This document shows, piece by piece, positions 7,055 through 13,132 of a DNA stretch of 32,656 bases. Source of the DNA: Patescibacteria group bacterium. GTDB taxonomy: Bacteria; Patescibacteriota; Minisyncoccia; Minisyncoccales; JAHCRE01. The translations under genes were made by a program, and so were the position numbers. The DNA is taken from contig JAHCRE010000009.1 in NCBI GenBank assembly GCA_020148145.1, positions 1 through 32,656 on the forward strand. Direction: 5' to 3'. The stretch's first letter is position 1, and the number at the start of each line of letters is the position of its first letter. The notes beneath the pieces are model-generated. The model worked only from the letters and a program-made list of their open reading frames with translations, did not search any database and was not told where the DNA came from.

Positions 7055-8341
7055 ATGAAAATTCTTTTAATAATTATTGATGGTCTTGGAGATGAATCAA
7101 TACCTCAATTAGGAAATAGAACTCCATTGGAAGTAGCCAAGACCCCCAATTTAGATTTTTTAGCTAAAAATGGAATTTGTGGATTGGTTAAAGTTAAATT
7201 CCGTGGGGCCACTCCCACTTCTGAAGGGGCCCATTTTTCTTTATTTGGTTATGATCCTGCGTTTTATAAAATAAGAAGGGGAATTATTACAGCAACCGGT
7301 ACCGGTATGAAGGTAAAAGAAGGTGATGTTGCCCTGAGGGGAAATTTCGCTACTGTTGATGAGAAATTAAATATGATTGACAGGAGGGCTGGAAGAATTA
7401 AAAATACAACAGCCTTAATTAAAATCTTAGAAAGAATAAAAATTGACGATGTGAAGTTCTTGTTAAGAAGCGCCACCGAACATAGATTAGGAATTATTAT
7501 GAGGAGACTCCAACCCGCCCGCCACCCTTCCGCCAAAGGCGGGCCCCTAAATTTAAGCCCTAATATCTCAGACGGAGATCCATTTTATGGAAAGTTAGGG
7601 AAAAGAGCAAGAAAAATTAGACCACTTGATAAGACTTTGGAGGCAGCTTTTACAGCAAAAATTTTAAATGAGTTTTTAAGAAAAACTCATGAGATTTTAA
7701 AAACTCATCCTCAAAATAAAAAAAGAGAGAAGTTAGGATTACCCCCAGCCAATTATCTTTTGGTGAGAGGAGCCTCTACTGTTAAAAAATTGCCTTCTTT
7801 TAAAGAAAAATATGGCTTGAGGGCTTGTTGTATTGCCGGAAAGTTTCTTTATCAACAAATTGGAAAGATTTTAGGAATGGATTTAATTTTAGTTAAAGGA
7901 GCAAATGGGAAGCCAAATACAAATTTAAGAGGAAAAATTCGAGCTACAAAAAGGGCTTTGAAAAAATATGATTTTGTTTTTTTACATATTAAAGCTACTG
8001 ACTCCTTAGCTGAAGACGGAAACTTTTTAGATAAAAAGAAATTTATTGAAAAAATTGATAAAAATTTAAAACCAATTTTGAATTTAAAAAATACTTTGAT
8101 CGTCGTCACTGCCGACCATTCAACCTGTTCGCTTTTAAAAAGACATTGCAAAAAACCCGTCCCAATTTTGATCTACAAAAAGGGAATAGAGGTAGACTAC
8201 TACCCACTTATCACCCTTCAACCCAAACCCACTCACCCTAAAAAAGTAGAAAAATTTTCAGAAAGAGCCTGTCAAAAAGGAAAATTAGGGAAAATAAAAC
8301 AAATTAATTTAATGTCAAAGATTTTACTTTACAGAAAATAA
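7055..8341 (+). CDS. apgM: archaeal-type cofactor-independent phosphoglycerate mutase
   Basis: 2,3-bisphosphoglycerate-independent phosphoglycerate mutase of the archaeal aPGAM family (alkaline-phosphatase superfamily), converting 3- and 2-phosphoglycerate. The metal site begins with IIDGLGD (Asp9). The catalytic Ser is in TPTSEGAH (Ser56), followed by FGYDP. EHR, LSPNISD and the late TADHST motif are in family order. Two stretches look inserted. Residues 151-165 split the EHRLGIIMR...NLSPNISD segment and come from a GC-rich element shared with the galU-nnrD gap. Residues near 381-398 lie between direct repeats GTAGA and split the C-terminal helix region before EKFSER. Both are multiples of three, so the frame stays open. 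Together with the adjacent enolase it forms a lower-glycolysis pair. Confidence 0.9.
   Translation: MKILLIIIDGLGDESIPQLGNRTPLEVAKTPNLDFLAKNGICGLVKVKFRGATPTSEGAHFSLFGYDPAFYKIRRGIITATGTGMKVKEGDVALRGNFATVDEKLNMIDRRAGRIKNTTALIKILERIKIDDVKFLLRSATEHRLGIIMRRLQPARHPSAKGGPLNLSPNISDGDPFYGKLGKRARKIRPLDKTLEAAFTAKILNEFLRKTHEILKTHPQNKKREKLGLPPANYLLVRGASTVKKLPSFKEKYGLRACCIAGKFLYQQIGKILGMDLILVKGANGKPNTNLRGKIRATKRALKKYDFVFLHIKATDSLAEDGNFLDKKKFIEKIDKNLKPILNLKNTLIVVTADHSTCSLLKRHCKKPVPILIYKKGIEVDYYPLITLQPKPTHPKKVEKFSERACQKGKLGKIKQINLMSKILLYRK
7505..7549 (+). mobile_element. 45-bp in-frame GC-rich insert in apgM
   Basis: The AT-rich gene is interrupted by a C/G-rich 45-bp stretch coding for 15 residues rich in Pro, Arg and Gly. 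It contains CCGCC..AAAGGCGGG inverted repeats. AGACTCCAACCCGCCC and GGGCCCCT match the minus strand of the 2751-2826 element. Insert ends were inferred by comparison with remembered aPGAM sequences and may be off by a few bases. Confidence 0.65.
8192..8250 (+). mobile_element. 49-bp C-rich in-frame insert with 5-bp direct repeats in apgM
   Basis: GTAGA at 8192-8196 and 8246-8250 bound 49 bp that is strongly C/A-rich on the coding strand and encodes alternating Pro, Thr and His residues. Insert plus one repeat is 54 bp (18 codons). It is not palindromic, unlike the other inserts. Confidence 0.45.
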
Positions 8342-8364
8342 GATTTATACTATATTTTAAGTAT

Positions 8365-8409
8365 AAGAACCTTTCGCGAAACGAAAGAACCTTGATTTCT
8401 CGCTTCGTT
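8365..8409. repeat. repeat related to the acs N-terminal repeats
   Basis: AAGAACC, eleven bases, then AAGAACCTTGATTTCTC. The reverse complement matches the repeats at 11087-11155 inside acs. It lies just ahead of the ATG at 8417. Confidence 0.6.
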
Positions 8410-8416
8410 CAAAATT

Positions 8417-9397
8417 ATGGTCGAAAAACTAACTAAAAATTTAATACCCGTAGCCATTATTATTGCCGGGCTTTGTATTGCCGGAGCGATAATTTACATA
8501 GATCAAGGAAAGGGCATTTCGGGGAATTTATTATCTCCCCAGGAGGCAGCAGAAAAGGCAATAACCTTTATAAACCAGAATTTGTTACAAGAAGGCATGA
8601 CAGCTTCTTTAATAAATGTAGTAGAGGAAAATGGGTTGTATAAGTTTCATCTTAAAGTAGCGGAACAAGAATTTGATTCCTATGTAACCCAAGATGGTAA
8701 ACTTTTATTTCTCGAAGGCATCGATTTGGAATCTGCCCCTGTTGTTTCAGGAGAAGGGGAGGAAACACCTCAAGAAATTCCAAAAAGAGATACTCCTGAT
8801 GTTAAACTTTTTGTGATGAGCTACTGCCCCTATGGTTTGCAGATGCAAAAAGCTTTCCTGCCGGTATATGATTTACTAAAAGATAAAGCAAAAATGGAAG
8901 TATATTTTGTTGACTATATAATGCACGAGAAAGAAGAAATCGATGAGAATTTAAGGCAATATTGTATTCAGAAAGAGGAAAAAGAAAAATTTGGTGCTTA
9001 TCTTAGTTGTTTTGTAAAAGATGGTGATTTTGAAAAATGTATCTCTGAAACCAATATAAATGAAACGAAACTCACTGCCTGTATATCAGAAACCGACACA
9101 AAATATAATATAACTTTCCAGTATAATGATAAGAGTACCTGGCTCAATGAAAGTTTTCCCAAGTTTGACGTCCACTCGGATCTTAATGAAAAATATGGGG
9201 TAAGGGGTTCTCCGACCGTAGTTATAAATGATACAGTGGTAAATATAAACCCAAGATCACCAGAGAAATTCAAAAGTACTATTTGCCAGGCCTTTACTTC
9301 AGAGCCTCAAGAGTGTTCTCAGACTCTTTCTGATGACGTTCCTTCTCCCGGCCTTGGTGGGGGAACAGGTTCTTCTAGTGGTGGAAGTTGTCAATAA
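8417..9397 (+). CDS. membrane-anchored thioredoxin-fold protein (DsbA/GILT-like)
   Basis: Predicted extracytoplasmic protein of 326 residues. A single N-terminal membrane helix spans ~9-28. A small domain (~38-105) resembles PepSY-like folds, followed by an acidic linker and a thioredoxin-fold domain from ~128. The active-site segment is SYCPYG (Cys137) with Gly in place of the second Cys, and the cis-Pro loop is GSP (Pro266). Further Cys residues at 183, 198, 208 and 222 resemble the Cys-rich helical insert of DsbA/GILT-like proteins. The C-terminal tail is Gly/Ser-rich. A role in disulfide reduction or isomerisation at the cell surface is an inference. The CxxG site argues against a classical two-Cys oxidase. 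The glutaredoxin gene follows 16 bp later. Confidence 0.75.
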   Translation: MVEKLTKNLIPVAIIIAGLCIAGAIIYIDQGKGISGNLLSPQEAAEKAITFINQNLLQEGMTASLINVVEENGLYKFHLKVAEQEFDSYVTQDGKLLFLEGIDLESAPVVSGEGEETPQEIPKRDTPDVKLFVMSYCPYGLQMQKAFLPVYDLLKDKAKMEVYFVDYIMHEKEEIDENLRQYCIQKEEKEKFGAYLSCFVKDGDFEKCISETNINETKLTACISETDTKYNITFQYNDKSTWLNESFPKFDVHSDLNEKYGVRGSPTVVINDTVVNINPRSPEKFKSTICQAFTSEPQECSQTLSDDVPSPGLGGGTGSSSGGSCQ

Positions 9398-9413
9398 AAA
9401 ATAATTGTGATTT

Positions 9414-9647
9414 ATGGTAAAAGTTTATTCGACTTCAACTTGTCCTTATTGCTTTACTCTTAAAGAATTCTTAAAAAAACATAATATTGAGTTTGAGGAT
9501 ATTGATGTTTCAAAAGATAAGAAAGCCCTTGGAGAAATGATTAAAAAATCAGGACAAATGGGAGTGCCAGTTATTGAAATTGATGAGGAAATTATTGTTG
9601 GTTTTGATAAGGAGAAAATCGTGCAACTTTTAAATATTAAAGAGTGA
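9414..9647 (+). CDS. glutaredoxin/NrdH-like redoxin
   Basis: Small cytosolic thiol-disulfide carrier of 77 residues. The active site is CPYC (Cys10, Cys13) right after the first strand. GVPV (50-53) supplies the cis-Pro, and VGFD near 62 matches the glycine-containing helix start of glutaredoxins. The size is typical of NrdH or Grx. A thioredoxin reductase-like protein is encoded 4 kb upstream, and GAPDH starts four bases after the TGA stop, so the thioredoxin-fold gene, this gene and gap probably form one operon. Electron donor and targets cannot be told from sequence. Confidence 0.88.
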   Translation: MVKVYSTSTCPYCFTLKEFLKKHNIEFEDIDVSKDKKALGEMIKKSGQMGVPVIEIDEEIIVGFDKEKIVQLLNIKE

Positions 9648-9651
9648 AATT

Positions 9652-10671
9652 ATGCCAAAAATTGTTATTAATGGTTTTGGTCGTATCGGTCGGCCAACAT
9701 TTAAAAGAATTTTAAAAAATCATCCTGATTTGGATTTAGTGGCAATCAATGATTTAACTGATACCGGAACCTTAACCCATTTGTTAAAATACGATTCTGT
9801 ATACGGAATTTATGAAAGGCCGATTAAATCTACCAAAGATAGTCTTTTAATTGAGGGAACCTATAATGGGAAAAAAGTAAAAGCCTTGGCTGAGCCAGAC
9901 CCAGGAAAATTACCCTGGAAAGAATTGGGAATAGATATTGTTTTAGAATGCACTGGTAGGTTCACTGATTTTCCGGATGCTAAAAAGCATATTTTAGCTG
10001 GGGCAAAAAAAGTAATAATCTCTGCTCCTTCAAAAAGCTCAGAAGTTAAAACTTTTGTCCTGGGAGTAAATGAAGAAGAATATGATTCCAAAAAAGATAA
10101 TGTAATTTCTATGGGCTCTTGTACAACAAATTGTTTAGCTCCAATAATTAAGGTTTTAGATGATAATTTTGGAATAGTTTCTGGTTTTATGACAACTATT
10201 CATTCTTATACCACTAACCAAAGAATCTTAGATTTACCTCATAAAGATTTACGCCGGACTAGGGCAGCTGCTTTAAATATTATTCCTACAACTACCGGAG
10301 CAGCCAGGGCCATTGGAAAAGTAATCCCGAAATTGGAAGGAAAACTGAATGGTATTGCCATGCGGGTTCCTACTCCTACTGTTTCAGTTTTAGACTTAAT
10401 TTGTATCTTGGAGAAAAAAGTGACGGCTGAGGAAATAAATTATACCTTTAAAAAGGCCTCACAGGAAAAAAGATTTGAGGGGATTTTGGGAGTGGAAGAT
10501 ACTCCTTTAGTTTCTTCAGATTATATTGGAAATTCTTTTTCAGCAATTTTAGATGCTCCCTTAACTTTGGCTAAAGATAATTTAGTTAAAGTCGTTGCCT
10601 GGTATGATAACGAATGGGCTTACGCATGTAGACTCGCGGAATTCGCCGAATATATTGGAAAGAAGCTTTAA
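9652..10671 (+). CDS. gap: type I glyceraldehyde-3-phosphate dehydrogenase
   Basis: Interconverts glyceraldehyde-3-phosphate and 1,3-bisphosphoglycerate. NAD-binding motif NGFGRIGR starts at residue 7, Asp34 after the second strand points to NAD, the catalytic segment is SCTTNC (Cys157), and His184 lies in TTIHSYT. Length (339) and C-terminal WYDNEWAYACRLAEFAEYIGKKL order are normal for the bacterial type I enzyme. The last ~20 codons are repeated in diverged form at 10860-10922 after a GC-rich insert, and the natural-looking terminator follows that second copy. The current 3' end may thus have been replaced or duplicated while the protein sequence was preserved. It is the last gene of the redoxin-gap unit. 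Confidence 0.95.
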   Translation: MPKIVINGFGRIGRPTFKRILKNHPDLDLVAINDLTDTGTLTHLLKYDSVYGIYERPIKSTKDSLLIEGTYNGKKVKALAEPDPGKLPWKELGIDIVLECTGRFTDFPDAKKHILAGAKKVIISAPSKSSEVKTFVLGVNEEEYDSKKDNVISMGSCTTNCLAPIIKVLDDNFGIVSGFMTTIHSYTTNQRILDLPHKDLRRTRAAALNIIPTTTGAARAIGKVIPKLEGKLNGIAMRVPTPTVSVLDLICILEKKVTAEEINYTFKKASQEKRFEGILGVEDTPLVSSDYIGNSFSAILDAPLTLAKDNLVKVVAWYDNEWAYACRLAEFAEYIGKKL

Positions 10672-10859
10672 TATTTAATTAGCACAATAGATAAGGGTAG
10701 CGTAGGACCATTCGGAGAAAGGGGTCGGGAAAACTGAGTGTTTTCCCGTGTAGGAAAACAGGGAGGCCGAAAGGCCGACCGCCAGAAACCGAGAGGTGTC
10801 TGGGGAGCGGAGCGAAGTGAACGAAGTGAGCGCTCGAGCGAAGCGAGAGGGAGCGGATC
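10672..10859. mobile_element. GC-rich insert between the two copies of the gap 3' end
   Basis: This ~190-bp segment is GC-rich and full of short palindromes: GGGAAAAC..GTTTTCCC (10728-10746 region), GGCCGAAAGGCC (10766-10777) and repeated GAGCGAAG/GAACGAAG units around 10805-10850. No gene-like frame is present. It separates the functional gap 3' end from a diverged second copy. Confidence 0.6.
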
Positions 10860-10922
10860 GACGAATGGGCTTATGCTTGTAGATTAGCTGAGTTCGCCGA
10901 ATTCATTGGAAAGAAATTGTAA
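10860..10922 (+). pseudogene. duplicated 3' fragment of gap
   Basis: About 60 bp encode DEWAYACRLAEFAEFIGKKL and a TAA, nearly the same residues as the true gap C-terminus. Roughly a fifth of the bases differ, mostly at silent positions. The copy is AT-richer than the functional one and is followed directly by a terminator, which suggests it is the original gene end. Confidence 0.8.
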
Positions 10923-10936
10923 TTTGAAATCAGTCC

Positions 10937-10966
10937 AAATGGGCGGGGCTTCACCCCGCCCATTTT
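10937..10966 (+). terminator. strong hairpin terminator downstream of gap
   Basis: A 12-bp stem, AAATGGGCGGGG with CCCCGCCCATTT, and a five-base loop, followed by only a short T run. It lies just after the residual gap 3' copy. Confidence 0.75.
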
Positions 10967-11003
10967 GCATCTTTGGTATCTTTTTTAATTTTAATAAAGT
11001 TGG

Positions 11004-11009
11004 TATAAT
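11004..11009 (+). promoter_or_regulatory. -10 box upstream of acs
   Basis: Perfect TATAAT, 35 bp before the acs ATG. The matching -35 is weak (TTTAAT-like). It lies between the gap terminator and acs, so acs likely starts a new transcript. Confidence 0.5.
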
Positions 11010-11043
11010 AAATTGAACTGATTTTTTAATTACATTTTAAAAC

Positions 11044-13125
11044 ATGATTAAAAAAAGAAATCTATTTTCGAATAAAATGAGAAAACAAGGTTCTGCCGAA
11101 GGCGGGTTCTTGATTTCGGAGAAATCAAGGTTCTTGCCGAAGGCAGGGTTCTTATATTTCCCAACCAAGGAATTCAAAAAAAAGGCCTGTCTAAATAAAA
11201 GTTCAATTTATAAGGAGGCCAAAAAAAATCCAGTCAGATTTTGGGGGAAATTAGCCAAAGAAATTTTCTGGCGGAAAAAATGGAAAAAAACATTTTCTCA
11301 TCAACCACCTTATTTCAAGTGGTTTGTAGGGGGAAAATTAAATATTACTGAGAACTGTTTGGATAGAAATCTGGAAAAGAAAAAAAACAAAGTTGCTTTA
11401 ATTTGGGAACCAGAACCAATTGAAGAGCGACCTCGAATTTTAACTTATTATGAACTTTACAGACAGGTAAACAAATTTGCTAATGCTTTAAAAAAATTAG
11501 GGGTTAAAAAGGGAGATAGAGTGGGAATTTATTTGCCAATGATTCCTGAGGTTGTAATTTCAATGTTGGCTTGTGCCAGGATTGGGGCAGTTCATACAGT
11601 TGTCTTTTCAGCATTTTCAAGTGCTGCCTTAAATATAAGATTGAAAATCACTGAGGCCAAAATTTTAATTACTGCTGATGGTTATTATCGAAGAGGTAAA
11701 ATTATTAATCTAAAAGGAAACGCTGATTTAGGAATTAAAGAAACAAAAGTTAAAAAAGTTATTGTAGTAAGGCGAGCAAAAAATAAAATAAGCTGGAAAG
11801 GGGGAAGGGATTTTTGGTGGGATGATTTAATAGAAAACGAGAATGATTTTTGCCAGCCAAGGATAATGGATAGTGAAGATTTATTATTTATTTTATTCAC
11901 TTCTGGGACTACTGGCGTCCCAAAAGGTTGCATTCACACTTGCGGAGGTTATACAGTTCAGACAAAATTTACTGGAAAATGGATATTTGACTTCAAAGAA
12001 GATGACATTTTTTGGTCAATGGCTGACATTGGTTGGATAACCGGCCATACCTATTCTTGTTATTCTCCTCTAATTAATGGAATAACCTTTTTGATTTTTG
12101 AAGGAGCGCCTAACTGGCCAACCCCTGACAGGTGGGCAAAAATTATTGAAAAATATGGAGTAACAACATTTTATACTGCTCCTACTGCCATTAGAATGTT
12201 TGAAAAGTACGGGAGAGAACTTCTCAAAAAATATAAGTTCAGTACCCTTCAAGTTTTGGGTTCAGTTGGTGAACCGATCGATGAGGCGGCCTGGAATTGG
12301 TATTTTAGAGAAGTCGGTAAAAAACGTTGCCCAATTGTTGATACCTGGTGGCAGACAGAAACCGGTGGAGTTCTGATAACTTCTTTGCCAGGAATAGGCC
12401 CTTTCAAACCAGCCTTTACCGGCTTACCTTTCCCTGGAATAACGGTTGATATTCTTGCCCCGTACCGAGCCGAAGGCTCTGATTCGGAGTTAGATGAAAA
12501 ACCCCGCAGTAGAGCAAGCTCACTACGGGGCAAAGGGAAGTCCTGTCCACCCGGTGAAGAAGGAGACCTGGTCATTTTACCTCCTTTTGCCCCTGGTTTA
12601 TTAAGGGGAGTCTATAAAAATCCAAAAAAATATTTAAAAACTTATTGGAGTCAATATGGAAAGAAAATCTACTTCACTTCTGATGCCGCCTATAAAGATA
12701 AAAATGGTTTAATCAGAATTGTTGGCCGAGTAGATGATGTAATAAAAGTGGCCGGCCATAGATTAACTACCGGAGAAATAGAAGCAGCTATTAATTTACA
12801 TCCCGATATAACAGAATGTGCGGTTGTCGGAATTCCAGATGAAATAAAAGGAGAAGTGCCAGCAGTTTTTGTGATTTCTAAAGTAGCAAAGTCGATTTTA
12901 AAAATAAGAAAAGAAGTAGTAAATCAGATTAGAAAAGAAATTGGGCCAATTGCTTTACCAAAAGAAGTTTATTTAGTTAAAGATTTACCAAAGACAAGAT
13001 CGGGTAAAATAATGAGACGGATTTTAAAGAGATTGTTTACTGGTGGGAGATTAGGAGATTTATCGACCTTAGCTAATCCCGGGAGCGTTGAGGAAGTTAA
13101 AAAGATAATTAAAGGAACAAAATAA
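11044..13125 (+). CDS. acs: AMP-forming acetyl-CoA synthetase with three repeat-derived insertions
   Basis: Activates acetate (or a similar short acid) to the acyl-CoA via an acyl-adenylate. Acs-type features are FKWFVGGKLNITENCLDR, the ATP loop FTSGTTGVPKG (285-295), TWWQTETGG (434-442), the hinge-region motif RVDDVIKVAGHRL, and the C-terminal TRSGKIMRR with catalytic Lys655. At 693 residues it is longer than the usual ~650. The excess is explained by a repeat-coded stretch around residues 15-38 and by two inserts at 472-483 and 487-497, between VDIL and the conserved CPPGEEG. These coincide with GC-rich palindromic DNA and keep the frame. AMP-forming acetate activation suggests acetate assimilation, as PEP synthase follows seven bases later. 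Confidence 0.9.
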   Translation: MIKKRNLFSNKMRKQGSAEGGFLISEKSRFLPKAGFLYFPTKEFKKKACLNKSSIYKEAKKNPVRFWGKLAKEIFWRKKWKKTFSHQPPYFKWFVGGKLNITENCLDRNLEKKKNKVALIWEPEPIEERPRILTYYELYRQVNKFANALKKLGVKKGDRVGIYLPMIPEVVISMLACARIGAVHTVVFSAFSSAALNIRLKITEAKILITADGYYRRGKIINLKGNADLGIKETKVKKVIVVRRAKNKISWKGGRDFWWDDLIENENDFCQPRIMDSEDLLFILFTSGTTGVPKGCIHTCGGYTVQTKFTGKWIFDFKEDDIFWSMADIGWITGHTYSCYSPLINGITFLIFEGAPNWPTPDRWAKIIEKYGVTTFYTAPTAIRMFEKYGRELLKKYKFSTLQVLGSVGEPIDEAAWNWYFREVGKKRCPIVDTWWQTETGGVLITSLPGIGPFKPAFTGLPFPGITVDILAPYRAEGSDSELDEKPRSRASSLRGKGKSCPPGEEGDLVILPPFAPGLLRGVYKNPKKYLKTYWSQYGKKIYFTSDAAYKDKNGLIRIVGRVDDVIKVAGHRLTTGEIEAAINLHPDITECAVVGIPDEIKGEVPAVFVISKVAKSILKIRKEVVNQIRKEIGPIALPKEVYLVKDLPKTRSGKIMRRILKRLFTGGRLGDLSTLANPGSVEEVKKIIKGTK
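11086..11155. repeat. two direct repeats coding the acs N-terminal region
   Basis: AAGGTTCT-GCCGAAGGCGGG..TTCTTGATTTC (from 11087) and AAGGTTCTTGCCGAAGGCAGG..TTCTT (from 11127) are near-identical direct repeats. Between them CTTGATTTC and GAAATCAAG form a perfect 9-bp inverted repeat. The same family occurs inverted at 8365-8409. Confidence 0.75.
12457..12492. mobile_element. 36-bp palindromic in-frame insert in acs
   Basis: Codes for 12 residues (472-483). It contains GAGCC-GAA-GGCTC and CCGA..TCGG inverted repeats, and its first bases GCCCCGTA are complementary to TACGGGGC at the end of the neighbouring insert. The flanks join into a plausible Ile-Leu-Asp-Glu-Lys loop. Confidence 0.6.
12502..12534. 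mobile_element. 33-bp palindromic in-frame insert in acs
   Basis: CCCCGCAGTAGAGC, two bases, GCTCACTACGGGG, then CAAA: an almost perfect palindrome coding for 11 residues (487-497). AAA occurs on both sides. A relative, CCCCGCACTGTAGC...GCTAAGTGCGGGG, lies in the intergenic region at 23955-23984. Confidence 0.75.
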
Positions 13126-13132
13126 CAAAAGG

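Noticed and set aside
10860-10922. Second gap gene
   Set aside because: Only the last ~20 codons are present, with no upstream coding sequence.
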